From: Gonocerus acuteangulatus
Lineage: Eukaryota; Arthropoda; Insecta; Hemiptera; Coreidae
Length of the DNA stretch: 64,000 nt
Direction of reading: 5' to 3'
Assembly (NCBI GenBank): GCA_946811695.1
Contig: OX328132.1
Coordinates: forward strand, 124,379,406 to 124,443,405
Below the pieces are notes generated by a model, which was not told the origin of the DNA, did not search any database, and was given only the letters and a program-made list of their open reading frames with translations. Positions 12,902 through 26,459 of the stretch are shown here, piece by piece; position 1 is the stretch's first letter; each line of letters starts with the position of its first letter. Made by a program: the position numbers and the translations under genes.

Positions 12902-14192
12902 CTGTTCGCTCTCTAGCTCGAAGACGAATGGTCCGATTTTGATGAAATATGGTACAAAAATCAGTCGTCCAATATGAAAGGTCAAGTTCGTTAACCAGCA
13001 AAATCCGCCCACTGGAAGATGGAGTTTGGGGCGAAATTCGCGCAGAAAAAATCGTAACGGTTACGTTTTTGAGTTCATAAGCTTGTAAGTACTCTTTTTA
13101 TAGGCTTCTTGGGCTAGGAAAACGAATGAAACCATTTTCAAGGCGATAGCTTTAACCGTTTTCGAGAAAATTGGAAAATAGTTTTTGAATACCGTTTTTG
13201 GTTTGGGTACTTAGAATCATGGGATTCAGTTGAAACATTTTCTGCATGTTCTACTTTCATTAAAACTAATATGTTGAAATTTTGGTTACGTTTGGAGTTA
13301 AGGAAGGGTTAGAATAAAATATTTTATTAACAGACATAAAAAGTTTTGGTAACTTTGTATATTTTCCTTAATATCTCAAAAAAGGTTAAGAATTTGGTAA
13401 ACGAATGAATACCATTAGAAAGCTTACTAAATGCTCTACAAAAAAGGTTCTGATGAAAGTTTTGATTAGGCGATGTCAATCGGAGAAATAATAGCTTAAA
13501 ACATTAAAGTAATTGATTTTGCTTATTCGAACTGTTCTTTTTGTCTGTTTTTATTCCTTGTTATTTTTTAATTGCTTATAGTTGGATAATGTATTTTACA
13601 ATAAAACAGATTAGGCAAAATAAGAAAAACAATTCATTGTTAGAAATATAGCTTGCCAAGAGAAAAAGATTCGTTGACGTCTTTTGAATATTTACAATTG
13701 CCTTTATGCTGTTGGTTTTTTTATTTTATTTTTTAATTGATTTTATCTGTAGAATTATTACTATAGTAAAAAAACACAGGAATGTGTGAAAATATTTGAT
13801 ATTTTCCAATTCATTGAAACGTATGAAATGAAGTATCGGTAGAAGAGGATTCTAGGGTCTTGCGGACCCGACCCCAGGTATAGCCATAAAACCCTTTGAA
13901 CAAAGGCCGAGGAAAATATTATCTGTTTCTATTCTATGCTTTTCAAATGAGAATAGGGATATGAACAGGAACCGGGGTCTCCCGTGGTCTAATGGCTAGC
14001 GCCTTGGATTCATAAGCGGGAGATGGTGGGTTCGATTCCCAACCTTCGGCAGGAATTTTATCATCCCACGGCTCGCTGGTGAAATTCCTCGCTACACCCT
14101 GGATGTCGGCGCTAATGACCTAGATGTAGATGTGCCGTAAAAAAAAAAAAACTGGAACCGCGCTAAGATGACGCAGTTCCTGCGAGTCGGAC
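12691..14192 (+). mobile_element. HINE-A copy 1 (DINE-1/Helentron-like), complete
   Basis: 5' subterminal repeat TTAGCGCAGTTCC (12691-12703); a head containing a second short palindrome around ATAGGGAGGAACC; a (TA)n core at about 12829-12897; a body with the block TTAACCAGCAAAATCC; the 3' partner GGAACCGCGCTAA (14154-14166); then a stem-loop CGCA-GTTCC-TGCG (14172-14184) and GGAC before a T run. T runs flank both ends and there is no target duplication. This matches DINE-1/HINE architecture, in which mobilisation is by Helentron rolling-circle proteins. A SINE is inserted just before the 3' repeat. Confidence 0.8.
13974..14152 (+). mobile_element. SINE type 1 nested in HINE-A copy 1
   Basis: A full-length tRNA-derived SINE with intact box B (GGTTCGATTCC) and a 12-nt A tail. 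GGAACCG precedes and follows it. That is the HINE 3' subterminal repeat, duplicated as the target site, which shows the SINE arrived after the HINE. Confidence 0.93.
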
Positions 14193-14283
14193 TTTTTTTG
14201 AATGATTTGCCCATAATTTTTAGGAACAATTAACTCAATGTTTTAAACTTCAAATTGGCTAGATAGATATTTTCTCTGCTTAC

Positions 14284-14314
<31 letters not shown>

Positions 14315-15259
14315 AGTCTGCAAGGTCAAAGCACTAAATATGTGTCATTGTATATTATAGTTCAACATGTAAGGAAAGAATGTTATTAGCATCAAGATAT
14401 GATTTATATAAGAATAGTTAAAGGATCCTATATTCTGTTCTACATCTTTCATTAAATGAGTCTATTAATTGTTAGGGATAGGAATTTTTCAGGTGATCAA
14501 TAGAAAAAAGAAACCAATTAAATTAAATTTAAAAAAAGAAGTGATATCATTGATAAAATGTTGTTAAATGATTTCCCAACATTATGTGATACAAGGAGAC
14601 GGATTTTAATAAAGCAATTTCTTATTTGACCTGACTTAGAACAGTATCTCTCTCTAAAGAAAATGATTTACTCTAAAGTAGAAAAGTACACATTTCAACG
14701 TATTACTGTGATTCATTCATTTATATTGATGTACATATGAGTACATATGTTTATACACCTTTATTCTAGATCAATATTTCTCAATGTATAATACGACAAG
14801 TTTGGTGGGGGAAGAGCTGCACAGTGCTTTGTAACTGTATTTTACCCAGGAATACGTTTAAAACTTACAATAATGATTCACATTAACTAAATGAAATAGT
14901 CTACTCAGACTAATCACTAAGCTACAATATCCTCCCATTTATATATATTTGCATCTATGAAGAAGAGAATTGCCACTTCAAAAACTTTAACACTTTCATG
15001 TCTGGTGATATCAACAATGATGCCAACACATAGGAGTCACCCGACATTAAAGTTTCAATAACGGTTTCGTGTTGTAATTTACATACACTATATAAAAAAA
15101 AAAAAAAAATGTTACTCCTTAATAATATTTCAAGTTTTAATTTCGATGTTATTAAGGATATTGGGTGAATTGCCTTTGTTGCGGGTCCTCACAAATAAAA
15201 AAACAAAAAAAATAATAAGTAAAGAATATCATTATGGTGTGGAGCTCGAGGAACCATAC
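14193..15259. other. Intronic sequence, no gene
   Basis: AT-rich, with a long T run at about 14288-14315 and an A run at about 15094-15108. No exon, RNA gene or transposon boundary is seen before the TTAA at 15260. Confidence 0.5.
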
Positions 15260-15263
15260 TTAA

Positions 15264-15632
15264 CACATTCAGGCCCAGCGCCATGGCATATGTGTCCAAG
15301 AGATGTGTTCTGATAGCTTGGTTTTCTTTCTATCCCCGCTACTCCGGGCCTTGTCCTATATGCTTCGAATTTGATTTGGGACCTCATTACGTATTCCCGA
15401 TTAGGTTTGCAGGACTGGTATCGTATGATACTGAATCCGCCCGAAACATTCGTTCAGCGGGCCCGCTGTCATAGCTTATTTGATATTTTACTAAATTGTA
15501 ATTAATCCACTAAAAGTACATCATTTTAAAAGTTTCTGCACTTATTTTTTTTTTATATATATATATGTTTGCCGAAATAACTTTACAAATGGAAGACTTG
15601 GGCCTTGATGGAAGCCATTGGTCCTGAAAGTG
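15264..15632. mobile_element. piggyBac-like MITE, 369 bp
   Basis: Bounded by TTAA at 15260-15263 and 15633-15636. Imperfect terminal inverted repeats follow each TTAA (CACATTCAGGCCC on the left; CACTTTCAGGACC in reverse complement on the right), and the similarity continues to ATGGC/ATGGC. TTAA target duplication with a short C-rich inverted repeat is typical of piggyBac-type elements. No transposase is encoded. The 63-codon frame inside is not similar to anything I recognise. Confidence 0.65.
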
Positions 15633-15636
15633 TTAA

Positions 15637-17126
15637 GGAGGCTGTTCAAAGGAAACAATTCAAGACATCATTAGTTCTTCAGGAATGGCATAATGCCTGT
15701 GGAGTTAAAAGTAAATACTGAAATTAAAATTAGTAGAACAAATAATATAAATTCTCAAACTTAACCCTGAGGAAGCTGGCAGTATGACTAGAGAAACATC
15801 GGTGAAGAAGTTTGTGACAGGGTCAATACCAGAAGACTATAATGTTTGTAGTGAATCAGACCGCGGAAGACTACGAGTTAAACTAATATAAATTGTCTTA
15901 TAATATCCTTCTTTTCCCCAAAAGAAAATTCTGAGGTTAAACTTAATTACAAAGATCTTATTACTAATATTTGAATACAAATTATTTTTAGATTCCATAA
16001 ATAAAAGTAAGTGAAGAAATAAATAATTCAAGCGAAGAACCATAAATGTATTCTTTGTGCACGTAAGGATTTATGTGAAATAAAGGTAAAAAAGACTACT
16101 GAAAAAAGACATGTCTAGCTGAAGCAATATAAAAAAAAAGATAAAGCCTAATGGAATAAAAACATTTTCTTATGCATTAGTAAATAGTAATTTAATGGCA
16201 ATAAAGAATAAGTAAATATGTTTCTGAGATTAATGTTTGTGACAAAAAAGAAAAGAAAATACACCTATAAATTAAACATATATTGATAAAAAATAAATTA
16301 AAAGCTTTTCTAAGGTAAAACATTCAATAATTTTGTTTACAATAAATATAATAATGTTTACAACTACTGACTACATACGTTTAACTGATTCAAGATTAAT
16401 TTTTGTTTAAAAGAGAGATGAAAGAGGTTAAATTAAAAAGCAATACCTAGCTAATTAATTATTTGTGACATCAAATTAAACAAATACAAAATGGTGAATT
16501 TACTAATTTTAAATTATTAACAACAAATAAATGCTTACTAAATAAAAGCAAAGGTTTAATAAGTGCAAGTAGACATTAAAATGATAAAACTACATCTAGT
16601 GCATTTCTAAGTTGATAGCAGAATAAAAGTGGTATCAAAAGGGAAAAAAACAAAAAAAAAAAAAAAACAGACTGACTAAAGATAACCCAGAAATAATTTT
16701 AATAATAAAAATCATAAATACTTCAGCCATTAAAAATTTACATACAATAAATATATAAAATAAGTAACTTCAAAAACTTAAGGTACATTTGATCAAGACT
16801 TTCAATTAAGGCAAACACGAACTATAACATAGTAAATAGAAATGAAAAAATCAGAGCTTTTAAAATAATAATTGAATGGACAAGAGATAAAATAGCTCCT
16901 TTCCTTGCCTCAGAATAAAAAAAAAAAAATTTAATGGAACAGAACGAACATTTCAGATTATTTGAATATGACATTAAAAAGTAGCTCAATGAAAAATTTT
17001 TATTCAGTGAAAAGAAATAACCTATAATCTAATGTTTTTGTTGTTTTTTTTCCTTTGTTAGATAGCACAGTCATGTTTTGGTGAGTTGAAAAAAAGAAAA
17101 AAATATATATACTTTTGTGTACTTAC
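15637..17126. other. Intronic sequence left of the microexon, no gene
   Basis: AT-rich sequence with A runs near 16650-16667 and 16918-16929. In gene orientation this is the intron just downstream of the 39-nt microexon. No further exon was identified. Confidence 0.5.
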
Positions 17127-17165
17127 AAGGAACATTATCACCAGCACCACCAACGAATTGCCGCA
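17127..17165 (-). CDS. elavl2: ELAV 39-nt in-frame microexon in the RRM2 loop
   Basis: On the minus strand: acceptor TTGTTCTTTTTTTCAG, 39 exonic nt, donor CCTT/GTAAGT. It is phase 1 at both ends, exactly like the junction between exons C and D. Inclusion therefore replaces the Gly codon at that junction with VRQFVGGAGDNVPC and keeps the frame into LSKGVGF. The insert falls in the loop between the strand ending SRILCDNIT and the RNP1 strand of RRM2, where it could change RNA contact. Strong splice sites, symmetrical phase and low-complexity surroundings support a real cassette exon. I recall similar insertions in insect ELAV isoforms but cannot check this here. Confidence 0.82.
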
Positions 17166-17908
17166 CTGAAAAAAAGAACAAAATCAGCTAAGTCTGTCTG
17201 GGCAAGGTTGGGAGCTCTTATTTATATAATTAGTTACTTAGAAAGTTATCTTCACAAAAAGATACTCTCATTTAAAGAATGCAGTACATGAATTTTATAT
17301 AAGGTGACAATTATCCTTAAAATTATGGTATTTGTATTTTTTATGAAAATTACTTTGATTTTTTTCTCTTTGATTAAGATACTGTTAAAATAATATCATA
17401 ACATAAGATGAAAACAAAAAAGAAAGAATAATGCATGTTAAAACTACTTTTTAAAGAAATTGTTTTTATTTTTGTTAAAACAAACGATGATGATGCTGAT
17501 GAGGTTCCTAATAAAATAATAAGGTACCTATTAAGATGATGTTTTAATAAATTATTTATTTACAGCCATGCAATGTTTTCATGTTCCATGAAGAATAATA
17601 TGAATAAAATAAACACGTCAAAGTGAAATAATTACAAAAATGAAATATTGAAAAAAAAAAATATTAGTTTTGTGAAGTTAAGCCACTTCACTTTTCTTTA
17701 TTTTTCATTAAATTCATTTTAAAATACTATTAAAATACATAACAGCCACATTTCTTTACATTTAAGGAAACAAAATATATAAATATACTACATTATTGAT
17801 GTGCGAATAATTTGAACAAGCCGAAAGTAAATTGACAGTTGAACTATGCAAAAGCATAAAAACATTAGCAAAAAAGAACAATAAAAACAGTATTAGTAAT
17901 ACTAATGC

Positions 17909-17984
17909 GGGGTTTGGTGCTAATGACCACTCACAGTACTAGATGCACCAAAATAAAAAAAAATAAAAAAAAAAAAAAAAAAAA
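17909..17984 (+). mobile_element. 5'-truncated SINE type 1
   Basis: Only the 3' end of the SINE body (gtgctaatgacc to gatgcacc) and an interrupted A tail remain. ACTAATGCG directly precedes and follows it, a 9-bp target duplication. The 5' truncation is what incomplete LINE-type reverse transcription produces. Confidence 0.8.
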
Positions 17985-17988
17985 ACTA

Positions 17989-18170
17989 ATGCGAGGGGAG
18001 GGGAGGGAGAGAGAGAGAGAGGGGGGGAGAGAGGGAGGGAGGGAGAGAGACAGAGAGAGGGAGGGAGGGAGGGAGAGGGGAAGAGAGGGAGAGGGAGAGG
18101 GAGAGGGAGGGGGAGAGGGAGGGGGAGAGGGAGAGAGAGAGAGGGAGAGAGAGAGAGGGAGAGAGAGAGT
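17989..18170. repeat. Polypurine GA/GGGA tract, about 180 bp
   Basis: The plus strand is almost pure purine (GAGA, GGGA and GGGAGA blocks) over about 180 bp. This gives open frames rich in Arg/Glu on one strand and Ser/Leu/Pro on the other, which are not genes. Such mirror-symmetric tracts can adopt triplex structures. Confidence 0.95.
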
Positions 18171-18399
18171 CTTAATATCCATCAGTATCCACTCAGTTAA
18201 TTTCTTGGCTCATAGTAGCTTTCCTTATTGATTGGCTACTGAGCCTTTAAATTCTTCTTATACCTTGCATGCTCCCCTTCATTTCTCTTGGCATGTTTGA
18301 ATTATCATCTTGTGGCCCTTGTTTAATATTGTTGTTCTTCATTGCACTGCATAAGATCCAAAATGTCTGCTATGCCACAGCTCCCCTTCATTGAATATC

Positions 18400-20340
18400 T
18401 GTTAACTACCTGTCTTTAAAATAAACCATTTGGCACAGGTAAGTGATTTCAGTATGCTTATTTCAGGAACCCCTGTTTTCATTTTGGCAACATGTGAGTT
18501 TCCAATTACTTTTGTCTTTGCCGGGTTCAACGATAATCCATGTTGTGTAGTTCTGTAAATAAGTTGATTTAGCATAGTCACTCTTTTGTCTTTTGTTCTT
18601 GAAATCAATAGCCCATCATCTGTGTTTTAAATTTGTATATCATTGACATCGATTCCATATTTATGTATTCCATCTCCTTTAGAATAAGCTCCAGTACTAT
18701 ACTGAAGAAATGAGGGGATAGTGAATCTCCTTGCCTGAATACCCTGTTGATTGGAAACTCATTGCCTTTTCTGTGGCTAGATATAAATGCTTTGTAATAG
18801 ATATATAATTCTTTTATTACAGAAATGAATTATTCATTGCCACATATCGACTTGAGTGCTGATGTGATACTTACTAACAGATGGGCACTACAGTCTGTGA
18901 ACAACCAAGGCTTCAGCCAACATCTCATTCCAGTCAGCTCTATATGTTGCAAAACATCTCCAATGGCGGGTTCCGGTTTCCTTAAGATCCTTCTCCATAT
19001 CATGCAGTCAGTGTAATCTCTGCCTTCTTCTGCCATCCAGCAGTCCATAAAGGAGCTTCCTTAGCAATCCTCAGGGGTCATTATCTTCATTTTATTTCAC
19101 TCATTAATTTGAAGTCCAAATTCTTCTTCTTCTTCCAGGGCGCCTGCTAACACCAACATTGTCCTTGCTGAAATGACTGTATATGAATGACTGCAAACGC
19201 CAGGTGCTGTGTCAATCTATTGAAAATTGTGCCTCCAGGGTTCGTCCTGATTTTACTCAAGGACCGGATTAAATAAAACTACTGAAAGGGGATCCTCTTC
19301 ATGAAATGCCTTGAATATTAAAAAAAACTGTCAGATATGTTTTTTATTGACTTTTATCCTGCAGCTAGTGACATTTAGGGTAATCTTAATTAGATGTATT
19401 AACTTTCATGGTTGGTTCACATTGAAACATTTTTTCATATGCCTGCTTAACGCCTATAAACAGATGATACAGCACTACATTATATTGGAAACTCCTTTCC
19501 AACATCTGCCTAAAAGTGAAAATATGATCTGTATTCGACCTTCCTGGTCTAAAACCACATTGGTGGTCCAACACCAATCTGTTCTTTAGCCTTTGCCATT
19601 ACTCTTCTGCTAATTGCTATAGAAAGCACTTTATAGACCACTACAAGTAAGGAAATTCCTCTGTAATTTTTGAATTTAAGTCTTCCTTTCTTAAAGATCG
19701 GGCAGATGAGAGCCTAAGACCATTTTTTTGGCAGGTTTTCGAAGGTCCATATGTCAAAAATGATCTGATACAGTCCTTCCCAAATGTCTGCTCCAGCATG
19801 TTTCAACATTTCTGGATGTTTCCCGTCTATCCCTTGTACCTTATTATTTTTCAAATCCATGATAATTTCAATTAAATCTTCAATTTCCAATGGGAGTTTC
19901 TCATCTTCTATTCCTAGACGGTCAAATTCCAGGGGTTTGCTACTGGGTGCAACAACTTACTTATGCCCTTCAGCAATCCCTAAGAGCTCCTTGAAATGCC
20001 TCATCTGCACAGAACATCCTCACATATAAGTTGGCCTTGCTCACCTTGAATGAAATCCATTTTTGGCCTAAAGACACCTCTGACCTCATTAATTTCCTTG
20101 AAGAACTTCCTACTTTCTTTGGATGTGAAATTTTCCGCAACTTGGTTGAGTATCTTCTACAGAGCTTCTTTGCTGCCTTCTTTTTATCCCTATATAAATC
20201 GTTAGCTTGGTGAGTGGTTTTTTGGAGCAGTTTATTTCTTTCCTCATTATTTTCTTGTACCACTGGTTGGCCTGCCTCACTTTAAGATTTAATATTAATA
20301 TATGAAGATTAGTGCTAATGGTCTTGGCAGACAATGTACG
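18400..20340 (-). pseudogene. Decayed non-LTR retrotransposon (reverse transcriptase)
   Basis: Reading the minus strand from right to left, ordered pieces of a LINE polyprotein appear in shifting frames. These are a pre-RT region (ESRKFFKEINEVRGVFRP near 20090-20040), the RT entry motif CGFRPGRSNTDHIFTFRQ followed by a decayed catalytic box (LFIGVKQAYE, 19400-19560), RQGDSLSPHFF (about 18735-18705), and NTDDGLL in place of the usual YADD or FADD box (about 18620-18600), followed by GLSLNPAKTKVI (about 18550). Stops and frameshifts break it throughout. The 18830-19050 segment does not fit the RT and may be a later insertion. The element is dead and lies in the intron between exon C and the microexon, in the same orientation as the gene. 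Confidence 0.85.
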
Positions 20341-23105
<2,765 letters not shown>

Positions 23106-23197
23106 TTACATGAGTAAAAAAAAATTAAAAACAAAAATAAACAATAATGAAATAAAACAAATTAAAAATAATTATAAAAACTGAAACAAATCCTTTA

Positions 23198-23407
<210 letters not shown>

Positions 23408-23496
23408 TTAGAAACAGGGAACAAAAAATTACTTTTTATTTCTTTCAAAAATTTACTTTTGTTAAATTTCAAGTTGTTTAGTCTAATTAAGTAAAT

Positions 23497-23548
23497 ATTG
23501 AGTCTTAATGGTATATGAAATGCAAAACATATACCATTAAGACTCAAT
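23497..23548. promoter_or_regulatory. Perfect 21-bp intronic hairpin near the exon B acceptor
   Basis: A perfect inverted repeat of 21 bp (23497-23517 with 23528-23548) around a 10-nt loop. In gene orientation it lies about 112 nt upstream of the exon B 3' splice site. It could fold in the pre-mRNA and affect splicing. At 52 nt it is short for a microRNA precursor. It could also be a tiny MITE remnant. Confidence 0.6.
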
Positions 23549-24202
23549 TGGGGAACTTATCAAAAAAAGATTATACATTTCTATGTATTTTAAAATAAAA
23601 TGAGGTATTATATAGCCAATACGAAGAAACTCTATTATGTAATTATGCTTAAAAAAATGTTGATATTGAGTACAAACACATATACATAGAAGTATATATG
23701 AGTATATCTATGTACATTTTAACTTAATGTACGCACAAATACAAAATAATTCATTTTGAATAATTAAAATCGTTTTTCTATTCTCATAATACAAGGAGTT
23801 AATATTAGAGATAATGTAAGTTAAAGTTCAATCCTAAAGAGATTTAGAGACTAATTTTGTTTCAATAGTCATAGTAAAAACACAACTACTATTTGAAGAC
23901 TAGCATGAATATAATCCCTAATTTGGAAATTCAAAAACAATAATTTCTGTGAAAATTCAATCCCAAATCAGAATTTACTATATTCAATCCACTTTGGCCC
24001 TGAAATGTTTTTCACATTTTCAATCAACTTAAAACAACACAAAGAAAATACAAACTTTCAAAAATAGAAAAACTCTAAAAATATATAACATTTAAAGTAT
24101 TAACATTTAGTATTTAAGTATCTACAACATTTTTGTTTTTAAATACTTTTTTGTTTGAGTTTCAAAGTATTTTTGATGCAGATACATTATTATAAGACAT
24201 AG

Positions 24203-24335
24203 TTAACCCTTTCTGGACGGTGGGCTTCTCTAGCAGCCAGCACAAAGCCGTGACTGGCTGACGGTGGGCTTCTCTAGCAGCCAGCAGAAAGCCATGACTG
24301 GCTGACGGTGGGCTTCTGTAGAAGCCACCTCACTC
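24203..24335. repeat. 44-bp tandem repeat after TTAACCC
   Basis: About 2.6 copies of a 44-bp unit beginning gacggtgggcttctc. A similar block recurs at about 24482. The array starts right after TTAACCCTTTC, which resembles a piggyBac end with subterminal repeats, but no matching other end was found. Confidence 0.6.
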
Positions 24336-24888
24336 TATATCGTATAAGGACGGCTGCTTCTTTTCTTTTGTTGTATTTAGTTCTATAAGTTTTTATTTTT
24401 GTATAAATCGGCATTTGTTGTATTTTAAAAAGGGCAAATCGCGTCGTTGTGATGCTCGAAAATTAAATTAAAAATAAATAAGGACGGCGGGCTTCTCAAG
24501 TTCTTTTAGAATTTTAGTCAGATTTCTTAGTAGAGGTGTTTGAGACTTCTCGGTAGATGATAAATCGCAGCCCAGTCCATCCTCAGCTCCAGGAAGTAAT
24601 ATTGAAGAGCATTCTAGGATTTCGACAAAGACGATAGGCTTTTTCCGAAGCGTAAACAATGTAATTTGCTGAGGAAGCATTGCAGTTTCCAGGGATATAA
24701 GTTTTCTATCAGTAGTACTAAGGTGTTACGTGGAAAGGTTTCTGCACTAATTAAAGAATATATATATATATATATATATATATATTACTAATACGAGAAC
24801 ACAAATCTAAAAAAAACAAAATAATTATCGAGCGGGCATGGAAGGGAGCTAGCTAGTAGCCGTCAGGAGGGGCAGGCAGGTATCAGGA

Positions 24889-24940
24889 GGGTCCCGTCAC
24901 CACCCGGTGACGGGACCCCGGAGAGGGTACCCACCCTCTC
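24889..24940. other. Two adjacent GC-rich hairpins with ACCC loops
   Basis: Stem 1: 24889-24901 pairs perfectly (13 bp) with 24906-24918 around ACCC. Stem 2: 24921-24928 pairs perfectly (8 bp) with 24933-24940, also around ACCC. They lie in a GC-rich island of about 100 bp within the AT-rich A-B intron, which suggests a structured RNA or a transposon part. Confidence 0.7.
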
Positions 24941-25690
24941 TCATACGACTCCTGCCGTCTCTATAGGATTAACTATTCCGTTATGCCAACTTCTTTAAAA
25001 TTGAATTGTTTATAACGAAAGGTGGTAACTGAGTGCAAAGTAAGGGGGGATGAGAAGCTTTGCATCCGCTATAGGAAATGGTAGTGCGCGAGCATGTGCT
25101 TTAGCACATTCATCACCCAGCTTGATTAGGTAGAATTTCTTACAAGGCTACTTTGTATATCCTATGTTTATATTTCAGAGGTTATTCCAGTAAATTGTTT
25201 TTAAAAATCCTATTAATTTCAAAAAGAAGAGCTTTACTCATATTTGGTAATAGGACCCTGACAGAAGCACACCTGTCACCCAGATATAGGTGATGTGGCA
25301 TACAATTTGCAATAATGATGGTGAAGTCACTCTACATTGTTACAAGGGCCAATTTAACTGCTTGCGCAGAAAGCCTACTTGTTTTGAAATGTGAACTGAT
25401 GCATACCACACATTGCTCAGGAACAAAAAACAACAATAATAATTAACAGAATATTATCAGTTACTGCTTATATTATCTACACAACACCTCATTAATCCCC
25501 TAATTAACCAATGGAGCTCATGTGTACATTTAAGAAACTATAATGAATAGGAGTTATGTATTTCCTATAAGGCAGTACATGAACTGTGAGAGTTATTCAC
25601 AAATTTATTATGACAACATTTTTCCGTTAAGATTATTTCTGATAATGGAATAGCTGACAATGTTCTGAGAAAACGTAAAAGATTATTAAT

Positions 25691-26450
25691 TCAGGAGATA
25701 TTCATATTCCTGTAATGTGATGAGAGTATAATCCAGTTAGGGCCAATGGCCTTGGTGCAGGTGCCCCTTAACACCTTCACTGCCCCCATAAATAACAAAA
25801 TCTGATCCCTGTGCCCACTACTTCTTTGGATGTCAAATAAAACCCTAATTGCATGCTGAACATTAATGAAGGTATCCTGTAAGAATGTTTCTAGGTGCAC
25901 CATATTGTTCACAGTGGATCGGTTTTTACAGAAGCCGCTTTTTTAGGTTATTGAGAAGATTAAAATATTCTGTAATAGTCAGGCATTGGCAAGTCTTTTC
26001 ATTATTTTACATAGGCAATTAGTGAGAAACAAGGGGCGATGACTTGATGATGTGTTAGATTTTCTAACTTTGGGAAAGGGTATGATTAAGGATTCCCTCC
26101 ATCCCTAAGAAAAACTTCTGGTATCCCAAATGAGGATGTAAAGTTAAAGGAGTATAGTAAGTACATATCCTCTGATAGGTATGGAATCATGGAGTAAGGC
26201 CCTGGAGAATTGCCATTTAACTAATTCAGACCTGACCTGAGTTCAGTCTTTGTGAATGAGGAGTTGTATTCCTGAGGTGCGGTTATAAGAAATTCTTGGT
26301 GGGTGAAGTTTAGTGGTTCTTTCTCTCTTTCTTCATTTGAATATGAAATGAAACTTTTGAGTGACATGAAAACCTGAGCAAATCCGTTTGCTCCGGTCTT
26401 GAACACAGGTCTGCGCCAAAAAAACTGAATGAGATTTATTGACTGTTTCA
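25691..26450 (-). pseudogene. Decayed Jockey-like LINE reverse transcriptase
   Basis: On the minus strand, ordered fragments of the N-terminal half of a non-LTR reverse transcriptase appear: EYNSSFTKTELRSGLN (helix before the RT core), NGNSPGP (the usual SPGPD motif), a segment matching the palm entry, and KNRSTVNNMVHLETFLQDTF followed by HAIRVLFDI (the usual VAVFFDLEKAYD region). The frames are broken several times and the catalytic YADD or FADD box was not found. It lies in the ELAV intron between exons A and B, in the same orientation as the gene. The Jockey-clade assignment is from recognition of motif wording, not alignment. Confidence 0.8.
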
Positions 26451-26459
26451 TAACAAGTC

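Noticed and set aside
12731..13012. Open frames with Tyr-Ile repeats (also 9312, 28828, 46250, 51223, 51324)
   Set aside because: They translate (TA)n tracts and the adjacent HINE body in conserved but incidental frames. The same peptide recurs only because the repeat recurs, and stops and frame differ between copies.
17905..18231. Arg/Glu-rich and Ser/Pro-rich frames over the GA tract
   Set aside because: Both are direct translations of a polypurine/polypyrimidine repeat, with no flanking exon structure.
18830..19048. Possible host exon on the minus strand (WMAEEGRDYTD...)
   Set aside because: It is open for 72 codons but flanked by LINE pieces, with no convincing splice sites. More likely a repeat inserted in, or part of, the dead LINE.
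20031..20213. Plus-strand frame in the LINE region
   Set aside because: It is the antisense shadow of the pre-RT part of the minus-strand LINE fossil.
24203..25775. A complete piggyBac between TTAACCCTTTC (24203) and TTAACACCTTCACTG (25768)
   Set aside because: Both TTAA-headed motifs point the same way and their adjacent sequences do not form an inverted pair.
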